Shown one piece after another: positions 25,234 to 33,421 of a stretch of DNA of 37,522 nucleotides. The notes beneath the pieces are model-generated. The model was not told the origin of the DNA. It did no database searches and saw nothing but the letters and a program-made list of their open reading frames with translations. Both the position numbers and the translations under genes were made by a program. The stretch comes from Eubacteriaceae bacterium (GTDB lineage: Bacteria > Bacillota > Clostridia > Eubacteriales > Anaerofustaceae), in the NCBI GenBank assembly GCA_009782875.1, contig WRIE01000028.1, positions 1 through 37,522 on the forward strand, in the 5' to 3' direction. Within the stretch, counting starts at the first letter, position 1, and every line of letters begins with the position of its first letter.

Positions 25234-25733
25234 AAATTTTCCCCAGTGTTTTTGTAATCCCCGCTTTTGCCGCCGGTCTTTTCAAGCAAACCGACTTTAT
25301 TTATGGACATTCCCTTGTCAATGGACTTGAGCATGTCATAAACAGTGAGCAGGCAGACACTCACACCTGTAAGCGCTTCCATTTCCACGCCTGTCTTAGC
25401 CGTTGTCGCCACAACACAAGTGGCTATCACCATATTTTTGCTATCCTCGAACTCAAAATCGATATATATGTGCTCAATAGGGACAATATGGCAAAGGGGG
25501 ATTAGCTCGCTGGTTTTCTTTGCAGCCATAATCCCTGCAATCCTTGCTACCCCGAGAACATCGCCTTTCTTGGATGACCCAGTTTTTGCTGCGTTGTAAG
25601 CCTCTTCGCCCATTTGGATTTGCCCGTTGGCAACTGCCCTGCGCCGGGTTGCGCCTTTGGTCCCCACATCAACCATGGCTGCGTTTCCAGCCTCGTCAAA
25701 ATGGGAAAGGGAATAATTGTTATTGTTATCCAA
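25230..25733 (-). CDS. moaC: Cyclic pyranopterin monophosphate synthase
   Basis: 167 residues from a TTG at 25733, which matches the family's length and opening (DNNNNYSLSHFDEAGNAAMV); the frame stays open upstream to 25775 inside the preceding gene, but GGTGG lies six bases before this TTG. Family motifs are MVDVGTKGATRRRAVA, GDVLGVARIAGIMAAKKTSE, LIPLCHIVPIEH and TTAKTGVEMEALTGVSVC. It completes the first pterin step with MoaA. The start overlaps the previous gene's end by eight bases, so translation is coupled. Confidence 0.96.
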   Translation of the reverse strand: MDNNNNYSLSHFDEAGNAAMVDVGTKGATRRRAVANGQIQMGEEAYNAAKTGSSKKGDVLGVARIAGIMAAKKTSELIPLCHIVPIEHIYIDFEFEDSKNMVIATCVVATTAKTGVEMEALTGVSVCLLTVYDMLKSIDKGMSINKVGLLEKTGGKSGDYKNTGENL

Positions 25734-27654
25734 TGATTTCCACCTCTCCGCACCTGCCAGCGCTATAGCCTCCAAGCGCCTCTAGCTGCATATGGAACTG
25801 AGGATGTTTTAAAACCTCAATAAAACAGCGCACATGCTCCTTTTCTAAATCGCTGGCATGGATGGCAAAGTCGTATTCCTCGACTCCAACTGGGATAAAA
25901 TCCAGCCCCATTGCATTTGCCGCAGAAAGCACCCCAATGCCTGCATCCGCCCCTGGACCCTTTACAGCTGCGGCGAGAGCCATATGGGTTGCCGCCTCCC
26001 TGCCATACCCGTTGATTGTGGTTGTTGGGATTCCCGCGTTTTTTAGCAGAAAATCAAAGAGCAACCTAGTGCCAGCCCCCCGTTGCCGGTTGACGAAACG
26101 GACATCTGGAAGGGATTCGATTCCGGTAATTCCCAAAGGGTTGCCGGCCTTGGCCATGATGCCTTGGACCCTCCCTACGCCTTTGATCAGGGCCATAGGC
26201 ACACCTGCAAACATTGTTTTGATAGCCGGGACGTTGTAGGCGCCCGTAGCCTCGTCCAGCAAGTGGGTCGGGGCGATATGCGCCTCATTGTTCCTAAGGG
26301 CAAGCAGCCCTCCCATGCTGCCCACATGGACGCTTGACAAATGGTTGCCAGGGTACAGGTTGGGCAGCAGATCCGCTATTACATCCAATATCAAATCGTG
26401 GCTGCCTATGGACACAACAGTGCTCCCCAGCTCCTCCAATGAACGGCAAAGGAGGACATCAACTTCCGAGCCAGCTTCAAGGCCTTCAGACTCTTGGCCT
26501 ATGATACAAAAGCCGTCGGCCCGCACAAGAGACATGGCAGCCCCTGCGCCCCTCTCAAGGGGGGAGGCGACAAGCCTTCCGTTCACATCCCCGACTTTGA
26601 CCCTGACATACTCCCTATATTTCAATGATGAAACCATCTTGCGGGAAAGGGTGGCTTTCACGGTTTGCGCGCTAGCTTGGGTTGTATTCGCCATTGCGCC
26701 GAGGACAGGGGCGACAAATGTGTCATATGCCAAGTACGCCGAAACAGGGTATCCAGGGATGCCTATGACAGGTTTGCCCTCTACAATAGCCAGGATAACC
26801 GGTTTTCCTGGCTTCATGGCAACCCCGTGTACGGCAACTTGCCCAATTTCGCTGATTGCGCGCACTGTATAGTCTTCCCTGCCGGCGCTTGTGCCTGCGC
26901 TGACCAAAACTATGTCGTGGCTTCCAGCCGCATCAAGCAAGGTTTTTTTTATCGATTCCAAATCGTCGGCTACGATGGGCAGCCGGGTGGCTGCCCCGCC
27001 TGCCTCTTCCACCAAAGCGGCCAACATCCAAGAGTTGGAGTCGATAATGCTGTCTTCCTCGATTTTCCCGCCAATCTCCACCAGCTCTGTGCCTGTCGGG
27101 ATAATTGCGGCTGTTGGCTTCGGATAGACCAAAACCTCGCTGATGCCTCCAGACAATAATGCGCCAATGTCAAATGGGCGTATCGCATGCCCTCTAGGCA
27201 AGATCATTTCACCTTGGACAATGTCCTCCCCCACAGGGCGCACATGTTGCCAAGGAGCTGCAGCCGCCCGGATTATCACACGGCCGCCATTGCCCTCTAC
27301 AATATCCTCAGCCATAATGACAGCGTCAAACGGCGTATAAATTGGGTCGCCTGTGTCGATATGCTCAAATTCCCCTTTAGCAAGCTCCAAGGGCCGGCTT
27401 TCGCCTGCCCCTTGGGTTTTGGCGCTTATGACTGCTATCCCGTCCATCGCTGCGCAGTCCCGCAGCGGGGAATTGGCAAGGGCAAACACGGGCTGAGCTG
27501 TCCTTAGGCCCAATGAGTTTTTGACATCAACCAGAACAGGCTCTCTAACTAGCTGCTGTTTTCCAAGCAAGCTGGCAAATAAATCAAGCGACTCTTCGAT
27601 CGTCCCATTGTTTAAATACAGGTTTCTATCTGCCACGAGTCTTTTATTCCTCAA
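25726..27654 (-). CDS. MoeA fused to a periplasmic-binding-type domain
   Basis: 642 residues. Residues 1 to about 405 are a MoeA molybdenumtransferase (NSPLRDCAAMDGIAV, FDIGALLSGGISEVLVYPKP, IIPTGTELVEIG, DIVLVSAGTSAGREDYTV, GKPVIGIPGYPVSAYLAYD). Residues about 415-642 are a cytoplasmic periplasmic-binding-protein-like domain (VVSIGSHDLILDVIADLLPN, RFVNRQRGAGTRLLFDFLL, DAGIGVLSAANAMGLDFIPV), as in MoeA/LysR-substrate-domain fusions, which probably senses or holds molybdate or tungstate. The ORF opens with TTG at 27654; a GTG at codon 7 (27636) is behind GAGG and may be the true start. Confidence 0.93.
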   Translation of the reverse strand: MRNKRLVADRNLYLNNGTIEESLDLFASLLGKQQLVREPVLVDVKNSLGLRTAQPVFALANSPLRDCAAMDGIAVISAKTQGAGESRPLELAKGEFEHIDTGDPIYTPFDAVIMAEDIVEGNGGRVIIRAAAAPWQHVRPVGEDIVQGEMILPRGHAIRPFDIGALLSGGISEVLVYPKPTAAIIPTGTELVEIGGKIEEDSIIDSNSWMLAALVEEAGGAATRLPIVADDLESIKKTLLDAAGSHDIVLVSAGTSAGREDYTVRAISEIGQVAVHGVAMKPGKPVILAIVEGKPVIGIPGYPVSAYLAYDTFVAPVLGAMANTTQASAQTVKATLSRKMVSSLKYREYVRVKVGDVNGRLVASPLERGAGAAMSLVRADGFCIIGQESEGLEAGSEVDVLLCRSLEELGSTVVSIGSHDLILDVIADLLPNLYPGNHLSSVHVGSMGGLLALRNNEAHIAPTHLLDEATGAYNVPAIKTMFAGVPMALIKGVGRVQGIMAKAGNPLGITGIESLPDVRFVNRQRGAGTRLLFDFLLKNAGIPTTTINGYGREAATHMALAAAVKGPGADAGIGVLSAANAMGLDFIPVGVEEYDFAIHASDLEKEHVRCFIEVLKHPQFHMQLEALGGYSAGRCGEVEIIG

Positions 27655-27696
27655 TTCTTTACAAAACTATCAAATTATTTTGGTGGACAACACTTC

Positions 27697-27746
27697 GCTT
27701 GGAAGCGGGAGGTTTCTAGGAGAAGCTGCTTTTATTGCTTCCAAGC
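27697..27746 (-). promoter_or_regulatory. 10-bp inverted repeat before moeA/PBP
   Basis: GCTTGGAAGC (27737-27746 on minus) and its exact complement (27697-27706) with a 30-base loop, in the only sizeable gap (145 bases) of the operon. Possible operator or RNA structure. Confidence 0.35.
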
Positions 27747-27799
27747 CAATGAAAAATGTTTGCCGGCGTTTTTTTGGAAAATGGCAAAACCATCATTAA

Positions 27800-29026
27800 T
27801 TAGAACAAGTGGACAAGGACTTGGCTGCCTTTAGCCAGCCCTTCTTTTCCCCTGTCGATAGCAAAATAACCGTCAGCTTGGGACAAAACGCTGACCAGCC
27901 CTGATTTGCCAAACACAGGCTGGGCAATGTAGCAGCCATTCTCCCATGCCAGCCTCACAGGGACGCATGTGAGCATGCCCGGAGACGCTGCGACATTCAC
28001 ATCCAAAATGGCAGGGATCGGATGGCTTGCTGCTAAGCCTGCAAGCTCCCGGGCCAGCCACAAAACAACCAGCTCAAAAACCATCAAGGCTGACACCGGG
28101 TGGCCGGGAAGGCCTGCTATGACTGTTGAAGAAACCTCGTCAAATGCCAAGAGAGCTGGTTTCCCAGGCTTGATGGCTATGCCGTGGGTTAAAATCCCCC
28201 CAGAGCATGCGGCTTGTGCCACATCGGCTACAATGTCCCTTGGTCCTTTGGAGCTGCCGCCTGAGATTGCAATGATATCGCAAGTCTCCTTGAAACGCTC
28301 GATAGCGTTTATAAGGTCAGTTTCATTGTCGGAGACAACCTCGGCGCCAGAAACGTACAACCCGCCCTTTTGGGCAAGGGCAGAGAGGGCCGGGGTGTTA
28401 ATGTCCCTTATCTGGCCAAGTTTGGGCTCATCCCCAGGAGCCACAAGCTCATCCCCTGTGGATAAGATGCCTATATACAGCTTGGAAGCCACTTGGACTT
28501 TTGTTATCCCCACAGAAGCCAGGGCTCCGATGTCTTGGGGGCGCAAAATTTTGCCTTTGGGGGCCACAAGCTCTCCGGCTTTGGCATCCTCCCCGGCATA
28601 AACCACATTCTCGCCCCAAGCAACACCAGCGCCCACCATCACGCCTATTCTTTCAATGAATTCAGTGTCCTCTACCATCACAACCCCGTCAGCCCCCTCA
28701 GGCAGCATCCCCCCAGTGGGCACCTCGGCGCACTGGCCATCTTGCATATGGATTCCCGCTGGCTTTCCAATCTCAACTTTCCCGGCTAATTCCAGAATGA
28801 CTGGAACCGACTCTGAGGCTGCTTGGGTGTTTTGGGATAATACAGCATACCCGTCAACCGTAGAACGGGCAAATGCAGGCACATCACAACCCGCATAGAC
28901 ATCGCTAGCCAGGATCCGGCCTTGGGCTTCGCCCAAATTGACAGTCTCCGTTCCTGAAAGGGCTCTGGAGGCTGCGAGTAGTTTGCTGCGGGCAGACTCC
29001 AGGGTTTCTACTTCAAGGAATTCCAT
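27800..29026 (-). CDS. moeA: Molybdopterin molybdenumtransferase
   Basis: 408 residues, a stand-alone MoeA that inserts metal into adenylated pterin. It has CDVPAFARSTVDGYAV, EVPTGGMLPEGADGVVMVED, DIGALASVGITKVQVAS, ILSTGDELVAPG, DIIAISGGSSKGPRDIVADV and VIAGLPGHPVSALMVFE. It is a second MoeA beside the fusion protein; in other bacteria two MoeA proteins can favour different metals, so one here may be for tungsten (inference). ATG lies six bases after GGAGAG; the tupC stop is 11 bases upstream. Confidence 0.95.
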   Translation of the reverse strand: MEFLEVETLESARSKLLAASRALSGTETVNLGEAQGRILASDVYAGCDVPAFARSTVDGYAVLSQNTQAASESVPVILELAGKVEIGKPAGIHMQDGQCAEVPTGGMLPEGADGVVMVEDTEFIERIGVMVGAGVAWGENVVYAGEDAKAGELVAPKGKILRPQDIGALASVGITKVQVASKLYIGILSTGDELVAPGDEPKLGQIRDINTPALSALAQKGGLYVSGAEVVSDNETDLINAIERFKETCDIIAISGGSSKGPRDIVADVAQAACSGGILTHGIAIKPGKPALLAFDEVSSTVIAGLPGHPVSALMVFELVVLWLARELAGLAASHPIPAILDVNVAASPGMLTCVPVRLAWENGCYIAQPVFGKSGLVSVLSQADGYFAIDRGKEGLAKGSQVLVHLF

Positions 29027-29039
29027 TTTTTACTCTCCA

Positions 29040-29717
29040 TTACAGCGAAAGATGCTGCAAGTATCTTTTTAGCTTTGGGGTCTTCGGGTCGAAGAGGATT
29101 TGGCCAGCCTCGCCAAACTCCACCAAATTTCCTTCATCCATAAAAAAGACATGGCTGCACAGGCGGTGGATATTGGCAAGCTGGTGGCTTATCACAATCC
29201 AAGTGGCAGGGTTTTTTTTCTGGCTGACCTTGATCGCCTCCTCAAAGGCCAGCGAGCTTTCCATATCCAAGTTCGAGAATGCCTCGTCTACCAATACCAG
29301 CTTGGGCCCAAAAATCATTGCCCTGGCTATACTGAGTTTCTGTTGCTCCCCTGCCGACAGGCTGGGCGCATATTGACCTTCACGCCCTGACAGTCCTGCC
29401 AGTGACAGAAAGGACTCGACCAAGCCGTCACCAGGGGGTATTTTGCGCAAAGCCAAGGGGTATGTCAGGTTTTTGTAGACTGAGTCGTGGATAAAATATG
29501 GTTTTCGCGGAGCCATGGTGATGTCTTGTTTGACAAGGCCCTCATAGTCGATTTTTCCCCTGTCTGCTTTAATCAATCCCGCAATGACTTTTAGCGCGGT
29601 TGTCTTTCCAGACCCGTTAGGCCCGATCAAGCCATAGATTGTCCCTGGCTTTGTTACCATTCTATCGATTAATAACCGGAATTGGCTGAAATTTTTCTCT
29701 AAATCAGTAATTATCAT
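29040..29717 (-). CDS. tupC: Tungstate ABC transporter, ATPase
   Basis: 225 residues from the ATG at 29717, nine bases after GAGG; an in-frame GTG and TTG lie just upstream (to 29723). Walker A GPNGSGKTTALK, signature LSAGEQQKLSIARAM, Walker B LVLVDEAFSNLD, and the switch His in IVISHQ. It powers the permease encoded just upstream, whose 3' end it overlaps. The Ala after Asp-Glu in Walker B is common in this subgroup. Confidence 0.92.
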   Translation of the reverse strand: MIITDLEKNFSQFRLLIDRMVTKPGTIYGLIGPNGSGKTTALKVIAGLIKADRGKIDYEGLVKQDITMAPRKPYFIHDSVYKNLTYPLALRKIPPGDGLVESFLSLAGLSGREGQYAPSLSAGEQQKLSIARAMIFGPKLVLVDEAFSNLDMESSLAFEEAIKVSQKKNPATWIVISHQLANIHRLCSHVFFMDEGNLVEFGEAGQILFDPKTPKLKRYLQHLSL

Positions 29718-30375
29718 CACCAACCGCCTCTTTGCCTTTCAAGTTGTCTGCCACAAGCTGCACGCAAAGGGCGATGGCCATGAGCACGCATCCGAGGTAG
29801 ATTGCCTCTGAATAATTCCCTTGGTTGCGCAGCAGGGTGATGGCGGTGGTCATTGTGCGGGTTTTGCCCCTGATATTGCCGCCAACTATCATGACTGCCC
29901 CCACCTCGCTGATTGCGCGGCCAAAGCCTGAAATAGCCGCAAAGTAGACCTCGTTTTTCAGCTCTTTGATTAGTAGCAGCCTGGTTTGCCCCGCGCTTGC
30001 GCCCATTGTATGGGCGAAGCTGCGGATATTTGGCGCGTTTCGCTCTGCTGATGAGTAGACCATCCCTGATATTATCGGTGTGATTATCATCACTTGGGCG
30101 ACAACCATAGCCTTCACACTGAATAAAATGTCCATAAACCCAAATACCCCCTTGCGCATAAACAAGAGGTAGCATACAAGGCCGACCACAACAGGCGGCG
30201 AGCCCATCAGCGTGCGGTTTATCCGCACAATAATTCTCTTTCCATAAAACTGGGACCCTTCAAGCAAGAGTCCCAGCGCCGTCCCCAAGACGGCAGAGAT
30301 GGCACTGGATGGCAGCGTTACTTTCATGGTTGTAATGATGATATTCAACAGCCCGGCATCCAGCGCATCAAACAT
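29704..30375 (-). CDS. tupB: Tungstate ABC transporter, permease
   Basis: 223 residues with five or six membrane segments and the ABC contact loop FGRAISEVGAVMIVGGNIRG. The N-terminal TMKVTLPSSAISAVLGTALG and RTMTTAITLLRN are typical of TupB/ModB-type permeases. ATG lies 11 bases after GGAG. It follows tupA by 23 bases and overlaps tupC. Confidence 0.93.
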   Translation of the reverse strand: MFDALDAGLLNIIITTMKVTLPSSAISAVLGTALGLLLEGSQFYGKRIIVRINRTLMGSPPVVVGLVCYLLFMRKGVFGFMDILFSVKAMVVAQVMIITPIISGMVYSSAERNAPNIRSFAHTMGASAGQTRLLLIKELKNEVYFAAISGFGRAISEVGAVMIVGGNIRGKTRTMTTAITLLRNQGNYSEAIYLGCVLMAIALCVQLVADNLKGKEAVGDDNY

Positions 30376-30398
30376 TATGAGCCAATCTCCTTTGCGTT

Positions 30399-31265
30399 TT
30401 ATTTCGCGTCAGGATAGAACAACGGCTGGCCATACTCCTCGACGCCAAAAGTGGCTATCAGATCTTGGGCTGGCTGGCTAGTGATCCAGTCCGCAAAGGC
30501 TTGGCCGCCTTCTGTGTTGATTTGCTCGTCAACTGTCCCCGACACGGGTATAACCCCGTACGGGTTTAGCAACAACTCGCTCTTCTCGCACACTATTTCC
30601 AAGTTGCCCTTGTCTGCATAACTCAGCCAAGTCGCGCGGTCAGCCAAGGTATAGGCTTCCATCTCTTTGGCCATGCCCAAGGTTGCCCCCATGCCTTGGC
30701 CTGCGCTGGTATATCCAGTGTTTGACTCAGGGGTGATTCCCAAGCTTTTCCATACCGCAAGCTCTTTTTTATGTGTCCCGGAATCATCGCCCCGGGATAC
30801 GAAAGGCAGCTCTTGGGCGGCTATCGCTGCAAAGGTTTCAGCGACATCTTCGCTGTAGGCGATTTCTCCCCCAGCAGGGCCCACAATCACATAGTCGTTG
30901 TACATTACATCATAACGCATCTCAGCGTAGCCGTCAGAGACAAAGGTGTCCTCGTCAGGGCGTGAATGGACCAGCAGCACATCTGCCTGCCCGTCTCTTC
31001 CCATCTGCAGCGCAGCGCCCGTGCCTACAGCTATGGTGTCGACTTCCCACCCGGTCTGCTCTGTAAACACCGGCAGGATATAGGCTAGCAAGCCTGAGTC
31101 CTCAGTGCTTGTAGTTGTCGAGAGTATAATTGTGCCTTTAGCCTCGGTTCCGCCTCCGCCGACGTTCCCTCCACTGTTTGATTTGCAGCCTGCCAAAAGG
31201 ACTATTGCGAAAAAACTTGCCAAGGCAAGCGCAAACAGCCTCTTCTTTACTTTAGTATTTCCCAT
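30399..31265 (-). CDS. tupA: Tungstate-binding lipoprotein
   Basis: 288 residues. Lipoprotein signal with lipobox LAGC (Cys27), then a Gly/Asn-rich linker. The oxyanion-binding TTTSTEDSGLL at about 50-60 and VGTGAALQMGRDGQADVLLV with HSRPDE are the signature of TupA tungstate-binding proteins, distinct from the ModA pattern; SRGDDSGTHKKE is the second ligand loop. It captures tungstate outside the membrane for TupBC. It is the first gene of an eight-gene operon, so tungsten rather than molybdenum may be the metal inserted by the cofactor genes. The ribosome site is weak. Confidence 0.94.
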   Translation of the reverse strand: MGNTKVKKRLFALALASFFAIVLLAGCKSNSGGNVGGGGTEAKGTIILSTTTSTEDSGLLAYILPVFTEQTGWEVDTIAVGTGAALQMGRDGQADVLLVHSRPDEDTFVSDGYAEMRYDVMYNDYVIVGPAGGEIAYSEDVAETFAAIAAQELPFVSRGDDSGTHKKELAVWKSLGITPESNTGYTSAGQGMGATLGMAKEMEAYTLADRATWLSYADKGNLEIVCEKSELLLNPYGVIPVSGTVDEQINTEGGQAFADWITSQPAQDLIATFGVEEYGQPLFYPDAK

Positions 31266-31375
31266 CTTTTTTTCACGCTTTCCATTTTTTTTTGCCTCTG
31301 CAAAAGCCTTTATGTTTCAAACACGCGGTTATACTTTTCCAGGGACGCAAAGGAAAGGCGCTTTTTAATGGGCAA

Positions 31376-31490
31376 ACACCTTGGCATGCGAATGCAATTC
31401 CTTTTCACACTGGAAGGCCTGGGCGTTTCCACCCAAACCCTTGACGCCCTATGCGCCATTGCCTAAGCTTTAGGTCCATAGGGTCGGAAA
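31376..31490 (-). promoter_or_regulatory. Candidate Moco/Tuco-type riboswitch in the tup-moe-moa leader
   Basis: The transcript leader contains TTTCCGACCCTATGG, a closing helix CCCTATG/CATAGGG (31483-31477 with 31453-31447) capped by CCTAAAGCTTAGG, then GGGTGGAAACGCCCAGGCC with a purine-rich GGAAAC element, then TTCC...GGAA and CCTT/AAGG pairs. The position (long leader of a tungstate uptake and pterin-cofactor operon) is where molybdenum/tungsten-cofactor riboswitches are known. I cannot score it against the model, so the class is a proposal; the strong structure is seen directly. Confidence 0.4.
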
Positions 31491-31507
31491 TGCGTATTGA
31501 TTTGGCT

Positions 31508-31640
31508 ATTGCCAGTTGCCAACATTACTGGCGAAGCATGTAATAATAATACAAAATTAAGGGAACAGTGTCAATAATTAGCCATCTCTCAAACCAATCG
31601 CTTAGGGGCTTAGGGTTTGAATTGCAAACTACAAATAATT
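31508..31640 (-). repeat. Repeat copy 1 of the pepV 3' flank
   Basis: Shares the 19-base ATTGCCAGTTGCCAACATT (31508-31526) and a later TTGCAAACTACAA with copy 2 at 31789-31876, in the same order and similar spacing, with diverged sequence between. The tup promoter lies inside it. Confidence 0.6.
31546..31574 (-). promoter_or_regulatory. Promoter of the tup-moe-moa operon
   Basis: TTGACA (31574-31569), 17-base spacer, TATTAT (31551-31546) on the minus strand. It gives a leader of about 275 bases before tupA that contains the structured element at 31376-31490. Confidence 0.7.
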
Positions 31641-31659
31641 ATTCAAAAGAATGATGTTT

Positions 31660-31876
31660 TGCATCATATATTTCGACGATTTAGTTGTTGATATTTTTCC
31701 GGGACTGTAAATTTCATAGCAGTACATTTGATTTGACTGAATATTTGTATGAATGCCTCGCCAAGCGAATTGCTTTCATTGTTGTAGTATTGCCAGTTGC
31801 CAACATTTCTTGTGAAAATCGCTAATAATCGGCCATATCCTTGTACAATCTCCAGGGCTGATTTGCAAACTACAAC
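31660..31876 (-). repeat. pepV 3' flank: repeat copy 2 with a protein-like remnant
   Basis: Copy 2 of the repeat starts at the pepV stop and runs to 31789. Past it the minus strand stays open as LLAIFTRNVGNWQYYNNESN, SLGEAFIQIFSQIKCTAMKF, TVPEKYQQLNRRNI. This looks like decayed coding sequence or an interspersed repeat carried between loci; I know no function for it. It has no start or ribosome site. Confidence 0.4.
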
Positions 31877-33273
31877 TCCAGTAGCTTTATAAGGGCGTTC
31901 ACATAAACCTCTGTAGCAGTCTCCATCACATCGATGGGCAAGTACTCGTTTGCCATATGGATATTGTGGCCGTCTTCGCACCCTGGCATTTCAGGCCCAT
32001 ACGCCACACAGTTCTTGAATGCCCTGGCATAAGTTCCGCCGCCTGTGGTTTTAATCTTGGTTTCGCTGTCCCCAGTCACTTCTGCATAGGCTGCCTTGAG
32101 GGCTGCGATAAACTCTGAGTCCGGATCTACGAATAGAGATTCCCTGAAATACGCGTCTGTATTGACAGCCATGTCAACATCAAGGGCAGCGCATTTATCC
32201 ATAATCTTTTCCAATAGAGGGTTAAAGGGGATAGTGATGGGGCTTCTTATATCGTATGTGAAACGGGCTTTGCCGTCATCCCCTGTGTATATTAGCCCGT
32301 TTGACAGGGTCAGATCCCCATACTCGTCGCCGCAAGCGATCCCAAACCCTCCGCCTGTGTAATCAAACCCCATAAGCTCGTTGTAGGTTTCGAGGAAATG
32401 GCACCCGTTTATCTGGGTTGCCAGGAAGTCGCAAATCCATGCAATGGCACTAAGGCCTTCTTGCGGCCGGCTCCCGTGGGCAGGAAGGCCTTGGGATGTC
32501 AATTCGAGCGCTCCATCGTTTAGAAACTGCGAAGCGCAGCCATATCCATGGGAAGCGGCATACTGCCCGAAAGCCTCATTAATGTGCCTAAGCGCCCCAT
32601 CGCTGCCTTCCAGGACAGCCACGCACTGGGAAGCGACAACATTGATTGCGCTTCCTCCTTCGATTGAGCGAAGCTGCACCGGGCCTTCGCTAGACAGCCT
32701 GGCTGCCAATGTTCCCCTATGGGCGCCTTTTTCCCCATAAATCAGCGGGAAATCGGAGTCAGGGGAAAAGCCGTAGTCAAAAATCTCCTCAACCTCCTGG
32801 TAGTGGGCCATGCATTTAAAACCGGTCTCCTCGTTGGCCCCAATGATTACCCGGATGCGCTTTTGCGGCTCCACACCCAAATCCAGGAGGGCTTTCATCG
32901 CATACAGCCCCATTATCACAGGTCCTTTATTGTCTGTAGCCCCCCGGCCGTACATCCTGCCGTCTTTCACTACAAGCTCAAAAGGGGCCGTGTCCCAACC
33001 GTCGCCTGCAGGAACCACGTCCACATGGGCAAGCACCCCAAGCAAACCTTCGCCTTTGCCTATTTCTGCATAACCACAGTAATTGTCCAAGTTCTTAGTT
33101 CTAAAGCCCATTTCAGAGGCTATTGCCAGCGCCTCTTGGAGGGCTGCTGTAGGACCTTCCCCGTAAGGCATCCCAGGCTGGGCGGGTCCGCCTGCGCTTG
33201 GTATTGCCACAAGCCTTGCTATTTGGCGCACCATTTCACCAGAATGGCTTTTTACAAATCCTTTTATATCCAT
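31870..33273 (-). CDS. pepV: M20A dipeptidase, PepV-like
   Basis: 467 residues, the usual PepV length. A cytoplasmic zinc dipeptidase that cleaves short peptides, including beta-Ala and D-Ala types in some relatives. Metal and catalytic motifs are present: LAHVDVVPAGDGW (His83, Asp85), GRGATDNKGP (Asp114), GANEETGF (Glu148, Glu149), PDSDFPLIYGEKG, TTGGGTYAR and the late EDGHNIHMANEYLP with the final zinc His. A lid domain lies at about 180-375. ATG follows AAAGGCG. It is transcribed towards the tup operon but separated from it by 600 bases with repeats. Confidence 0.93.
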   Translation of the reverse strand: MDIKGFVKSHSGEMVRQIARLVAIPSAGGPAQPGMPYGEGPTAALQEALAIASEMGFRTKNLDNYCGYAEIGKGEGLLGVLAHVDVVPAGDGWDTAPFELVVKDGRMYGRGATDNKGPVIMGLYAMKALLDLGVEPQKRIRVIIGANEETGFKCMAHYQEVEEIFDYGFSPDSDFPLIYGEKGAHRGTLAARLSSEGPVQLRSIEGGSAINVVASQCVAVLEGSDGALRHINEAFGQYAASHGYGCASQFLNDGALELTSQGLPAHGSRPQEGLSAIAWICDFLATQINGCHFLETYNELMGFDYTGGGFGIACGDEYGDLTLSNGLIYTGDDGKARFTYDIRSPITIPFNPLLEKIMDKCAALDVDMAVNTDAYFRESLFVDPDSEFIAALKAAYAEVTGDSETKIKTTGGGTYARAFKNCVAYGPEMPGCEDGHNIHMANEYLPIDVMETATEVYVNALIKLLEL

Positions 33274-33421
33274 TATTTATTACGCCTTTCAATTATTGCT
33301 TTTTTCTAATCCTATCAGATCACGGGCAAAAGACCAAAACATTAGGCGAAAGCCGGATTGAAACAAGCCCACAAAAATATAGCATATATTGGAGATGCAC
33401 AACACTGGTGTAAATATTGTT

